A DNA stretch of 64,000 nt, from the NCBI RefSeq assembly GCF_002280785.1, contig NZ_NCEQ01000002.1, forward strand, positions 124,001 to 188,000, given 5' to 3'. Position 1 is the stretch's first letter. Every line of letters starts with the position of its first letter. The stretch is from Brevundimonas subvibrioides (GTDB taxonomy: Bacteria > Pseudomonadota > Alphaproteobacteria > Caulobacterales > Caulobacteraceae). The translations under genes were made by a program, and so were the position numbers. A model generated the notes under the pieces. That model was not told the origin of the DNA, made no database searches, and saw only the letters and a program-made list of their open reading frames with translations. Shown here piece after piece: positions 1 through 7,934 of this stretch.

Positions 1-656
1 GAGGCGTCGTGGGGCAGGGCGGCGCCGGAAAGCTTCAAATTCACCTGGCCGTCGACGCGGGCGCCCAGGCTGTGCAACCGGGCGGCGGAAACATCGTCCT
101 GGGGCATGACGAGGGAGAAGGCGGACAGGAGCTCGTGAGCCGACTTCGGGAAACGGGCCCAGCCGGCGGCGGTCTTTTCGGTGATGCGGGCGCTGACGAG
201 GGCCAGCGAAATCTTCCGGTCGCGGGCGGCGAGGATCAGGTTGGGCCAGAGCTCGGACTCGACGAAGACGCCAACTGAGGGCCGCCAGTGGTCGAGGAAG
301 GCGGCGACCCCGCCGGGGACGTCCACGGGCGCGAACTGGTGGATCACGCCGGGAGGCAGGCGGCGGGCCAGCAACTCCGCCGAGGTTACCGTGCCGGAGG
401 TGACGAGGACGGTCAGGTCGGGCCGGGCCTTCACGATCCGCTCGACGACGGGCAACAGCGACAGGGTCTCGCCGACGCTGACGCCGTGCAGCCAGACCAG
501 ATCGCCGTCGGGGCGGGCGACGCCAGCAACGCCGAGGCGTTCGTCGACGCGGACGGCGTCTTCCTTGCCCTGTTTGACGCGGGCGTCGAGCAGGCGGGGG
601 GCCAGGGGTTCCAGCGTGCGGGTCAGCAGGCGGTAGGCGAGCAGAGGGAGGGTCAC
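1..656 (-). CDS. waaA: 3-deoxy-D-manno-octulosonic acid (Kdo) transferase, 3' end outside window
   Basis: Transfers Kdo from CMP-Kdo to lipid A at the inner face of the cytoplasmic membrane. Reading the minus strand from a GTG at 656, about 218 residues are visible. They start TLPLLAYRLLTRTLEPLAPR and contain the family motifs LVWLHGVSVGE and VFVESELWPNLI of the N-terminal GT-B half. The C-terminal half lies beyond base 1. The start overlaps the stop of the DUF374 gene by GTGA, so translation is probably coupled. ABC exporter, DUF374 acyltransferase and waaA in this order is a familiar alphaproteobacterial lipid A operon. Identity is sure; the GTG start is inferred from the overlap. Confidence 0.93.
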   Translation of the reverse strand, partial: MTLPLLAYRLLTRTLEPLAPRLLDARVKQGKEDAVRVDERLGVAGVARPDGDLVWLHGVSVGETLSLLPVVERIVKARPDLTVLVTSGTVTSAELLARRLPPGVIHQFAPVDVPGGVAAFLDHWRPSVGVFVESELWPNLILAARDRKISLALVSARITEKTAAGWARFPKSAHELLSAFSLVMPQDDVSAARLHSLGARVDGQVNLKLSGAALPHDA

Positions 657-1339
657 AGCCGCTCCAGCCCGGTGATGGCGTCGGCGCGCGCCTCCACGGC
701 GGTCAGCCTTTCCGCCCAGGGACCGGTGACGTCAGAGAGTTCGGCGCCCTCGGGGTAACGGGCGATGTCATAGACGATGGCGCCGCGACCGAAGGGCAGG
801 GGCAGGATGGCGCGATCCCAGCTGTTCAGGCGGATGGCCGGATGGCAGCTCATGCCGATGAACAGGGCCGGGGCGCCGGACATCCGCGCCATCAGGGGCA
901 GGCCCTCGGCCATGACCCGGACCGGGCCGCGCGGGCCGTCGGGGGTGATGGCCAGAGCGCCGACCTTGAGCTGTTTCAGGCCATCGCGGAGCGCGCGGGA
1001 GCCGCCCTTGGCCGCGTCCGCCTTGTCCTTGTTGGCGGAGGAGCCGCGCACTGCCGGGAAGCCCTGCAAGGCCACGGCCTTGGCGATGAACTGGCCGTCC
1101 GGGCTGAGTGAAATCAGGGCCTTGGCGGGTTGAGCCAAGTGAAGCGGCCAGCACGCGGGACTGAGACCAATGCGCGAATGCCAGAAGACGCAGATGACGC
1201 CGCCGCCGTCGGCCCAGACCTTTTCGGCATGCTCGCGGCCCTCCCAGGTCCAGCGGATCGTGGCGAAGCAGAGCTTCATCCAGCCGGCGAGCACGAACGA
1301 CAGGATGGTCTGGATGAGAGGATTGCGGAGCGGCCTCAC
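653..1339 (-). CDS. DUF374 family lysophospholipid acyltransferase-like protein
   Basis: About 228 residues. It belongs to the DUF374 branch of the LPLAT acyltransferases, which usually sits beside waaA and is presumed to acylate a lipid A or phospholipid intermediate; the exact substrate is unknown. Visible motifs are FWHSRIG (the family's H-containing block), SLSPDGQFIAK and ITPDGPRGP. The frame stays open upstream into the ABC exporter gene, but that extension is a low-complexity, Arg/Ser-rich shadow. The GTG at 1339, one base after the exporter stop, gives RPLRNPLIQTILSFVLAGW, a sensible membrane-associated N-terminus. It overlaps waaA by four bases. Confidence 0.88.
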   Translation of the reverse strand: MRPLRNPLIQTILSFVLAGWMKLCFATIRWTWEGREHAEKVWADGGGVICVFWHSRIGLSPACWPLHLAQPAKALISLSPDGQFIAKAVALQGFPAVRGSSANKDKADAAKGGSRALRDGLKQLKVGALAITPDGPRGPVRVMAEGLPLMARMSGAPALFIGMSCHPAIRLNSWDRAILPLPFGRGAIVYDIARYPEGAELSDVTGPWAERLTAVEARADAITGLERL

Positions 1340-1340
1340 G

Positions 1341-3170
1341 TCACGCCACCGTGGCGACGGCAGGGGTTCCGTCGAGCGACTGCTGTTTCGCCAGCCGGCT
1401 GTAGAGTCCGCCCTTCCTGACGAGGCTCGCGTGGGTGCCGCTCTCGACGATGCGACCGGCTTCGAGCACCACGATGCGCGTCGCATGCCGGACCGTGGAC
1501 AGTCTGTGAGCGATCATCAATGTTGATCTCCCGGCCATGAGCCGCTCCAGCGCAGCCTGAACCAGGGCTTCGCTCTCGGTGTCGAGGGCCGAGGTGGCTT
1601 CGTCGAGCAGCAGGATGGGCGCGTCCTTGAGGAAGGCGCGGGCGATGGCGATGCGCTGACGCTGGCCGCCCGACAGCCGCATGCCGCCTTCGCCGGCGCG
1701 GGTCTGGTATCCCTGGGGCAGGGCGATGATGAAGTCGTGGGCGGCGGCGGACCTGGCGGCCTCGGCGATCTGGTCCGGCGTGGCGTCGGGCCGCGCATAG
1801 GCGATGTTGGCGGCGATCGTGTCGTCGAACAGGAAGGGTTCCTGGGTCACCAGGGCGATCCGGGCGCGCAGGTCCGGCAGGCTGAGCGCGCGCAGGTCGG
1901 CGCCGTTGATCGTCACCCTGCCCGAGGTCACGTCATAGAAGCGCGGCAGCAGGCTGAGCAGGGTCGACTTGCCGCCGCCGGACGGGCCGACCAGGGCGAC
2001 AGTCTCTCCCGGCGCGACGGTCAAAGAGACCTCCGTGATTGTGGGCGAGGCGGCGCCGTAGCTGAACGACACCTTGTCGAAGGCGATCTTCGCGGGGCCG
2101 GGCGGCAGGGCCTTGGGCGAAGCGGCCTCGCGGATCTCCGGGTCGATGTCGAGCGAGCCGAACAGGCGACGCGCGGCGGTCATGCCCTCGGCCATCACGG
2201 TCTGCAGATTGGTCACCTGACGCAGCGACTGGCCGGCGGACATCAGCAGGCCGACATAGGCCGCGAAGGCGCCGACCGTCATCTGGCCGTTGCGCGCCTG
2301 CCAGCCGGCATAGGCCATGACGGCAGCGACCACGAGCATGGCGACGAGGTTGGAGAAGGGGCCGGCGAAGGCTCTGGAGTCGGCGGACTTGATGACGTGG
2401 CGCTGGCGGCGGCCGACGACCTCGGCGACGCGCGCTTGCTCGGCCGCCTCGCGGTTCTCGATCTTGATCAGGCGGACGCCGTCCAGGTTCTCCATCAGGG
2501 CGGTGGAGAGGTTTTCGGTCTCGACCATGGCGCCCGTCGTGGCCTTGCGCATCCGCTTGCCGAAACGCTGGATGACGAAGGCGATCAGCGGCGCGCCGAG
2601 CAGGACGATGGCTGTCAGCCGCCAGTCCGACCAGGCCATGAAGATCAGCACCGCGATCAGGGTCAGGCCGTGCTGGGTGTAGTTGACCACGCCGCTGGTG
2701 AAGGCCTCCCGCACCAGGTTGGCGTCGAACAGGACGCTGGAAACGAAGGCCCCGGAATGCTGGCTGCGCAGGCGGGCAAGGTCGGCGCGGATCATGGAGC
2801 CGAACAGCCGCACCTGGATGTCGCCGACGATGCCGTGCCCCAGGCGATTGACGAGTGCGGCCTGGCCGAGCGAGGCCGCCGTCCAGATCAGGCCGATGCC
2901 GACGATGATAGCCGGGATGGCGACCAGCGCATGCTGCGGCGGCACGACGAACAGGCCCGCCACCTTCACCGGATTGCCCAGGAACATGCCGTCGATGGCG
3001 GGCTGCAGCAGTTGCAGGACCGTGGCGGCGCTGAGGCCCGCGATCGCGGCGCAGATCATCGACAGGATCAGCACGGCCTTGCGGCGGGACAGGTAGTCGC
3101 GCCAGATGCGGCCGATCAGGGGGCGCGGGGCGGCGTCCTCCTGCGGAACGGTCGGAACGGGCGAAGTCAT
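1341..3170 (-). CDS. msbA: MsbA-like ABC exporter (fused membrane and ATPase domains)
   Basis: A half-transporter of about 609 residues. It has an N-terminal six-helix exporter domain and a C-terminal nucleotide-binding domain with Walker A GPSGGGKST, signature LSGGQRQR, Walker B ILLLDEATSALD and switch MIAHRLSTV. The likely job is flipping lipid A-core or a related lipid; the DUF374 and waaA genes follow directly, which supports this. An ATG at 3170 is preferred. A TTG 30 bases upstream would add ten residues but has no better ribosome-binding site. Length and motifs are intact. The family call is firm; the substrate is inferred from neighbours. Confidence 0.9.
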   Translation of the reverse strand: MTSPVPTVPQEDAAPRPLIGRIWRDYLSRRKAVLILSMICAAIAGLSAATVLQLLQPAIDGMFLGNPVKVAGLFVVPPQHALVAIPAIIVGIGLIWTAASLGQAALVNRLGHGIVGDIQVRLFGSMIRADLARLRSQHSGAFVSSVLFDANLVREAFTSGVVNYTQHGLTLIAVLIFMAWSDWRLTAIVLLGAPLIAFVIQRFGKRMRKATTGAMVETENLSTALMENLDGVRLIKIENREAAEQARVAEVVGRRQRHVIKSADSRAFAGPFSNLVAMLVVAAVMAYAGWQARNGQMTVGAFAAYVGLLMSAGQSLRQVTNLQTVMAEGMTAARRLFGSLDIDPEIREAASPKALPPGPAKIAFDKVSFSYGAASPTITEVSLTVAPGETVALVGPSGGGKSTLLSLLPRFYDVTSGRVTINGADLRALSLPDLRARIALVTQEPFLFDDTIAANIAYARPDATPDQIAEAARSAAAHDFIIALPQGYQTRAGEGGMRLSGGQRQRIAIARAFLKDAPILLLDEATSALDTESEALVQAALERLMAGRSTLMIAHRLSTVRHATRIVVLEAGRIVESGTHASLVRKGGLYSRLAKQQSLDGTPAVATVA

Positions 3171-3209
3171 CCGCCCGAGGTCGGACGACCTGCCGCGCAA
3201 GTCAAGGGA

Positions 3210-3773
3210 TCAGTCGGCCGGAGGCGGGATCGCCGCGTCGGTGAGGACCACCCGTCCTGGCGCGTCGATGAGGGGTTCGTCGGACGGGAAGCGGGGATAG
3301 GATCGCCCGTCGAACGAGACCTTGGCCTCGTAGGGCGCGGGGCCGCCGCCGCCGGAGACGGTGACGGCGATGTCGGGCAGGCCGTGGGTTGAGGTGTTCA
3401 GCACGCGCACCGGATTGCTCACGCGCGAGACATTGCCGACCTGGTCCCAACCCCCGGTAGCGGGACGCAGGATCAGCAGGTTACAGCCGCCCGAGCCGCA
3501 CCAGTTCATGCCGACAAGATAGACGAGCGCGAGGCGACGATCGCCTTCACCGTCCACAACGCTCACCCAGCGCGTGTCGGACGCGGCGTCGCCGAGGATT
3601 TCCGTGATCTTTGCGACGAGGGCGGGATCAGTCTCCGACGCCGCCGATACGAGGGGGGTGGTCGGGGCGTTCGGCGCTGCGGCAGCTGACGGCGGGGCCT
3701 CAGGCTCCTCGGCCGGGGTGCAGGCGACGAGCGCGAGGGGAGCGAGGAGCAGGGCGAGGGGGATCAGGCGCAT
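3210..3773 (-). CDS. putative lipoprotein, unknown function
   Basis: 187 residues. The N-terminus MRLIPLALLLAPLALVAC is a lipoprotein signal with a lipobox ending at Cys18, followed by a Pro/Ala/Glu-rich linker to about residue 50. The mature domain has two more cysteines in MNWCGSGGCNLLIL and a glycine-rich VTVSGGGGPAPYEAKVSFDG near the C-terminus. The pattern resembles small envelope proteins that report on calculated surface quantities, but I recognise no named family. It precedes the MsbA-like exporter by about 40 bases on the same strand and could be co-transcribed. It is divergent from the phosphatase gene at 3848. Confidence 0.75.
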   Translation of the reverse strand: MRLIPLALLLAPLALVACTPAEEPEAPPSAAAAPNAPTTPLVSAASETDPALVAKITEILGDAASDTRWVSVVDGEGDRRLALVYLVGMNWCGSGGCNLLILRPATGGWDQVGNVSRVSNPVRVLNTSTHGLPDIAVTVSGGGGPAPYEAKVSFDGRSYPRFPSDEPLIDAPGRVVLTDAAIPPPAD

Positions 3774-3847
3774 ACGAGAGGCTCCACGGGGACACAGTAT
3801 CGGTCGCCTCGCTTCTGCACGGGATGACGCCGGCTGTCGCCCCCACT

Positions 3848-4525
3848 ATGTCTGACGCGATGAGCCGATTTGATGTGAGCACGGAGGCCGGTCGCAAGGC
3901 GGCGGAGCGGGACTTCTTCTGGAACGACCACGCCTTCCTGCGTCTGGCGTTTTCGAACGCCCACTGGCTGGGCCCCGATCTGGTGCGCACCAACCAGCCG
4001 TCGCCGAGGCAGCTGGAGGGCTGGGCGAAGCGCGGGATCAGGACCGTCATCAACCTGCGCGGCGAGCGGGACGAGGGCTACTACTGGCTGGAGAAGGCGG
4101 CGTGCGAGCGGCTGGGCCTGACGCTGATCGATGCGCCGCTCGATTCGCGCGATCCGCCGGGCAAGGACCGGGTTCGCCGCGCGCGGGACCTGTTCCTGAG
4201 CATCGAATACCCGGTGCTGATCCACTGCAAGTCCGGGGCGGACCGGGCCGGGCTGATGGCGGTCTTCTATCGCCACTTCCATCTCGGCGAGCCGGTCTCG
4301 AAGGCGATGAGCGAGCTGTCGAAGAAATATCTGCACAGCCGCGAGGGGCTGACCGGCGTGCTGGACCACTTCCTCGAGACCTATGTGAACGAGGTCGAGC
4401 CGACAGGGGTGGGTTTCATGGAGTGGGTCGAGAGCGACGCCTATGACCCCGGGGCGATGCGCAGGGACTTCCGCGCCAACTGGTGGGGCACGTTGCTGAC
4501 CGAGAAGCTGCTGAGGCGGGAGTAG
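3848..4525 (+). CDS. protein tyrosine/dual-specificity phosphatase-like protein
   Basis: About 225 residues. The P-loop HCKSGADRAG fits the cysteine phosphatase signature C-x5-R, and an upstream Asp-containing stretch (DAPLDSRDPPGKDR) may supply the general acid. The region VINLRGERDEGYYWLEKAACERLG is typical of the DUF442/Siw14-like phosphatase fold that acts on phosphotyrosine or inositol phosphates. No signal peptide, so probably cytoplasmic. The open frame extends further upstream through a poor, Arg-rich stretch; ATG 3848 (or ATG 3860) is where family-like sequence begins. It is transcribed away from the lipoprotein gene. Substrate unknown. Confidence 0.82.
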   Translation: MSDAMSRFDVSTEAGRKAAERDFFWNDHAFLRLAFSNAHWLGPDLVRTNQPSPRQLEGWAKRGIRTVINLRGERDEGYYWLEKAACERLGLTLIDAPLDSRDPPGKDRVRRARDLFLSIEYPVLIHCKSGADRAGLMAVFYRHFHLGEPVSKAMSELSKKYLHSREGLTGVLDHFLETYVNEVEPTGVGFMEWVESDAYDPGAMRRDFRANWWGTLLTEKLLRRE

Positions 4526-4540
4526 CCCGACCTCCCGACC

Positions 4541-4753
4541 CTAGCCCCAGGGGCCGGTCGGCTTGCGCTTCTGTTCGGGCCTGACGCCGTTTTCCGCGTC
4601 GAGCCGGGCCTTGCGGGAGGCCTCCCACTGGCGGAACCAGCGGGCGTAGCCGCGCTCGCGGCCGAGCACGATCAGCCACAGGGCCAGGGTGGCCAGGAGG
4701 CCGACCAGGGCGGCGATCTGGGCTCCGTCGAGAGTTGTGCCGAACAGGGTCAC
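4541..4753 (-). CDS. small single-pass membrane protein, unknown
   Basis: 70 residues from a GTG at 4753. One transmembrane segment (about residues 10-31, AQIAALVGLLATLALWLIVL), followed by a basic, Trp/Arg-rich cytoplasmic tail (RGYARWFRQWEASRKARLDAENG) ending in TGPWG. The GTG overlaps the stop codon of the preceding small membrane gene (GTGA), so the two are very likely translated together. A longer open frame across the previous gene in another phase is a shadow. No family recognised; the pair looks like a small membrane complex. Confidence 0.65.
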   Translation of the reverse strand: MTLFGTTLDGAQIAALVGLLATLALWLIVLGRERGYARWFRQWEASRKARLDAENGVRPEQKRKPTGPWG

Positions 4754-4992
4754 GATGGGCGCTCCGCAGGAATGGCGTCGGCCGGGGCCGGTTCGACGGT
4801 CACGGGCGGCGTCGGCGCCGGGGCATTGGCGAAGGGATCGGCCTCGGCGGCATTGGCCGGGCTGATCGGGTCGTTCCAGCCGGTGTCCTGGTCGATGACG
4901 ATGTCCTGTCGGGTCGCCGGACGACGAGTGGCGAAGGCCACGATGCCGACGCCCAGCGCCAGCAGGGTCAGAACGATCAGGGTCGGGATCAT
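4750..4992 (-). CDS. small single-pass membrane protein with acidic Pro-rich tail
   Basis: 80 residues beginning MIPTLIVLTLLALGVGIVAF, an N-terminal membrane segment or uncleaved signal. Then come a short basic turn (ATRRPATRQD) and a Pro/Ala/Asp-rich tail that includes ADPFANAPAPTPPVTVEPAP. The tail is low complexity and looks like a linker or periplasmic extension. The stop is shared with the GTG start of the next small membrane gene. No known family. Confidence comes from the clean start, the hydrophobic segment and the coupling. Confidence 0.65.
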   Translation of the reverse strand: MIPTLIVLTLLALGVGIVAFATRRPATRQDIVIDQDTGWNDPISPANAAEADPFANAPAPTPPVTVEPAPADAIPAERPS

Positions 4993-5067
4993 GTGAGCGC
5001 TCCTCAGTTGACGCCAACCTACCCGGTAAGAGCGCTCGCGTCCCGGCTGCGGTCCCCGGTGCGACGA

Positions 5068-5313
5068 TCAGGCCTCGCCGCGCGGGTCGATCATGCGGTG
5101 CGCGTGCAGGATGAAGAAGCGCATGTGGGCGTTGTCGACGGTGGCCTGGGCCCGGGCCCTCCAGGCGGCCTTGGCCTCGGTGTAGTTCGGAAAGGCGCCG
5201 ACAAACTCGACCTTGGACAGGTCGCGGAAGACCGGGGCGTCGAGGTGGCGCAGCTCTCCGCCGATCACCAGGTGAAGCAGTTGGGGGTCGGCGGCATTGG
5301 GGGCGTCGGTCAT
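5068..5313 (-). CDS. DUF4170 family protein
   Basis: 81 residues. The core LLHLVIGGELRHLDAPVFRD, VEFVGAFPNYTEAKAAWRARAQ and VDNAHMRFFILHAHRMIDP is the conserved body of DUF4170, a small soluble family common in Alphaproteobacteria and often found between the cysQ-like phosphatase and lipid A genes. Function unknown. It lies 25 bases downstream of the CysQ-like gene on the same strand, as in that conserved neighbourhood. Length is normal for the family. Confidence 0.85.
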   Translation of the reverse strand: MTDAPNAADPQLLHLVIGGELRHLDAPVFRDLSKVEFVGAFPNYTEAKAAWRARAQATVDNAHMRFFILHAHRMIDPRGEA

Positions 5314-5338
5314 GGGGCGTGTCCGGGAGGAGCGGGGA

Positions 5339-6133
5339 TCAGGTCGCCAGCGGGATAGGCGTTGTGCGCCGCAGGATCAACGGGTGCAGCGCCGGCGCCG
5401 AGCAGACGAGGCTGGCCTGGCGCGGGTCCGGGCGGTTGAACAGCCATGGCTGGCCGTGGTGATCGGAGACCCTCGCCCCGGCCTCGGCGGCGATGAGGGC
5501 CCCGGCGCAGACGTCCCAGTCCCATTTGGGCGTCAGGGCGATGGCCGCGTCGAAGGCCCCGGAGGCGACCAGAGCCATGCGGTAGGCCAGGGCGTTTCGC
5601 TTCTCGTAGCGCATCGGCGGCCACGGCTCGGGCCAGTGCGGGCCTTCCATCAGCCGGGCGTCGGCGAGGACGGCGGCGTCGTCCAGCGCATCGACGTCGG
5701 AGGCCGCGATGGAGCGGCCGTTGAGGCGGGCGCCGCCGTCCAGTGTCGCCTGATAGGTCTCGCCGGTTGCGGGGACATGGATGACGGCGGCGACGGGCCG
5801 GCCGTCCTCGACCACGGCGATGGGCACGCACCACCAGGGCTGGTTCTTCATGAAGGCGACGGTGCCGTCGATGGGATCGACGACGAACAGTCGGCGGCGC
5901 GACAGGCGCTCGACCGTATCGACGGTCTCTTCCGACAGCCAGCCGTAGTCGGGGCGGGCGGCCAGCAGGGTCGCCTTCAGCATGTCATCGACGGCGAGGT
6001 CGGCGTTGGTGACCGGGGAGCCGCCGTCCTTGTGGGTGATCTTCAGGCCGCGATCGCGCTCGGCCTCGGCAAGGGCGCCGGCGGCGCGGGCGGCGTCGAG
6101 GATCAGGGCGAGATCGGCGGCGAGATCGATCAT
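5339..6133 (-). CDS. cysQ: inositol monophosphatase family protein, CysQ-like 3'(2'),5'-bisphosphate nucleotidase
   Basis: 264 residues from ATG 6133. It has the metal-dependent phosphatase motifs of the IMPase superfamily: LSEETVDT (metal-binding Glu), VVDPIDGTVAFMK (the DPIDGT signature) and KWDWDVCAGALIAAEAGA near the C-terminus. CysQ-type members hydrolyse 3'-phosphoadenosine 5'-phosphate; inositol phosphates are an alternative substrate. The ATG overlaps the PmbA stop (ATGA), so the genes are coupled, and DUF4170 follows. The in-frame extension upstream is a shadow of pmbA. Confidence 0.87.
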   Translation of the reverse strand: MIDLAADLALILDAARAAGALAEAERDRGLKITHKDGGSPVTNADLAVDDMLKATLLAARPDYGWLSEETVDTVERLSRRRLFVVDPIDGTVAFMKNQPWWCVPIAVVEDGRPVAAVIHVPATGETYQATLDGGARLNGRSIAASDVDALDDAAVLADARLMEGPHWPEPWPPMRYEKRNALAYRMALVASGAFDAAIALTPKWDWDVCAGALIAAEAGARVSDHHGQPWLFNRPDPRQASLVCSAPALHPLILRRTTPIPLAT

Positions 6134-7476
6134 TTGCCGGCGATGGCGACGCCGTCGATGAGCAGCGACGGGCTGTTGAATCCGCCGCGGAACTCCAGGT
6201 CCGATCCGGGCACAAGGCGCATCCACAGATCGGCGAGGTTGCCGGCGACGGTGATCTCGCTGACCGGATAGGCCCGCTCGCCGTTCTCGAACCAGTAGCC
6301 GGACACCCCGGCGGACCAGTCGCCGGTATTCGCGTTCAGCGACGGACCGAACATGCTGGTGACGACCAGACCGGCCCCCGCCTGGCCCATCAGACCCTGC
6401 AGATCGACGTCGCCGGGGCTGAGGTGCAGGTTGTGGGTCTGCACGCCCGCCGGGCCGACGAGGCCTCTTGAGGCGTGACCGGTGGTCTTCAGGCCCAGTT
6501 GTGCGGCGGCCGATGAGTTCAGCAGCCAGGTGGTCAGGACGCCGTCGTCGACCAGGTTGCGGCGCTCGACCGGCGAGCCTTCGTCGTCGAACGGGGTGGA
6601 GGCCATGCCCCGGATGCGGAACGGGTCGTCGATCAGGCTGAGGCCCCTGGGCAGAACCTGTTCGCCCATCCGGTCCTTGAGGAAGGACTGGCCGCGCGCG
6701 ATCGAGGGGCCGGAGATGGCGCCCAGCAGGGGCGACAACACCTGGGCGGCGACGCGGCGCTCGAAGATCACCGGTGCGGTGGTCGAGGCGATCTTGCGCG
6801 GGCCGATCTTCTCGACCGCACGGCGGCCGGCCTCGGCGCCGATGCCGTCGGGGCCGGGCAGATCGGCGAGCCAGCGGGTGGAACGGCTCTCGCCGCCGCG
6901 CTCCATGGCGCCGTCCTTCCCGGCGATGACACCGACGCCGAGCGAGAAACCGGTCGCGGCATAGGCGCCGTCGAAGCCTTCGGAGGTGACCAGGCGCCAG
7001 CGGCTGGAGGCCGTGCCGGCGTGGCCGCCTTCGGACCTGGAGACGCCGGGGACGGCGAGGGCGACGGCCTCGGCTTCACGGGCGACCTGTTCCAGTTCGG
7101 CGGCGGTGCGCTCTGACGGATCCGACAGCTGCAGGTCCGGGAAGGGGCCGCGGGCCAGTCCGGCGCCGGGGACAAGGGCGGCCCAGGGGTCTTCCGGGGC
7201 CAGCCGGGCCATGGCGACGGCGCGCTCTATCAGGCGGGCGCGCGTCGCGGCGCTGAGGTCGGAAGCGGAGACGGTCGCCTGACGCCGGCCGATGAAGACC
7301 CGCAGGCCCAGGTCGCGGCTCTCCTCGCGCTCCACATCCTCGAGGGCGCCGTTGCGGACGCCGACGGAGAGCGAAGCGCGTTCGGCGGTGGCGGCCTCGG
7401 CGGCGTCGGCCCCGGCCCGAAGGGCGGCGGCGACGACGTCTTGCAGGAGGTCGGTAGTGGAAAGGCTGTCAGGCAT
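6130..7476 (-). CDS. pmbA: PmbA/TldD family metalloprotease subunit
   Basis: 448 residues, normal for PmbA (TldE). TldD/PmbA proteins form a complex that degrades unfolded small peptides and matures some modified peptides and antitoxins. Visible family features are the N-terminal domain with repeated DLGLRVFIGRRQATVSASD-type sequence, the central RRAVEKIGPRKIAS block, and the C-terminal NANTGDWSAGVSGYWFENGE and EFRGGFNSPSLLIDG segments. The HExxxH zinc site belongs to TldD and is not expected here. First gene of a coupled set with cysQ and DUF4170. Confidence 0.9.
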   Translation of the reverse strand: MPDSLSTTDLLQDVVAAALRAGADAAEAATAERASLSVGVRNGALEDVEREESRDLGLRVFIGRRQATVSASDLSAATRARLIERAVAMARLAPEDPWAALVPGAGLARGPFPDLQLSDPSERTAAELEQVAREAEAVALAVPGVSRSEGGHAGTASSRWRLVTSEGFDGAYAATGFSLGVGVIAGKDGAMERGGESRSTRWLADLPGPDGIGAEAGRRAVEKIGPRKIASTTAPVIFERRVAAQVLSPLLGAISGPSIARGQSFLKDRMGEQVLPRGLSLIDDPFRIRGMASTPFDDEGSPVERRNLVDDGVLTTWLLNSSAAAQLGLKTTGHASRGLVGPAGVQTHNLHLSPGDVDLQGLMGQAGAGLVVTSMFGPSLNANTGDWSAGVSGYWFENGERAYPVSEITVAGNLADLWMRLVPGSDLEFRGGFNSPSLLIDGVAIAGK

Positions 7477-7515
7477 GGCCCGATATGGCGAACCCGGACC
7501 TCCCCCGCAACGGGC

Positions 7516-7929
7516 CTAGAAGGGCTGGCCGCGAATGAAGGCGTGGACGATCAGCATTCCGGCGGCCGTGATCAGGGACAGGAAGGTCAGGCCCATGCCG
7601 GCCTTGCGGGCCAGGGTCACCTTGTCCGGCGCCAGACCGAAGGAATGCAGCAGCCGTCCGAGGAACAGCACGCCGCCGACGGCATGGACCGCGTAGGCGG
7701 GCATGCCCAGCAGGGTCAGCAGGGCCAACGCGCCCACGCCGACGGGGACATATTCCGCGCAGTTGCCGAAGGTGCGCCCCGCCACAGTCAGCTCCGGCTG
7801 ACCGCCGTCACCCAGTCCGATTCCATGCTTCTGGCGTGTCATGATCACCCGGATGGCCAGGACGACCATCAGAAGGATCATCAGGCCGCTCCAGAGAGCG
7901 GCGGCTTGTGCGGTGGTCATGTCGGCCAT
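7516..7929 (-). CDS. MAPEG family membrane protein
   Basis: 137 residues with four predicted transmembrane helices. MAPEG proteins are small membrane enzymes related to microsomal glutathione transferases and eicosanoid-synthesis enzymes. The diagnostic stretch FGNCAEYVPVGVGALALL sits between helices 1 and 2, and RLLHSFGLAP lies near helix 3. The bacterial substrate is unknown. It starts five bases after the stop of the M14 peptidase gene on the same strand, so co-transcription is likely. Confidence 0.85.
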   Translation of the reverse strand: MADMTTAQAAALWSGLMILLMVVLAIRVIMTRQKHGIGLGDGGQPELTVAGRTFGNCAEYVPVGVGALALLTLLGMPAYAVHAVGGVLFLGRLLHSFGLAPDKVTLARKAGMGLTFLSLITAAGMLIVHAFIRGQPF

Positions 7930-7934
7930 GGCTT

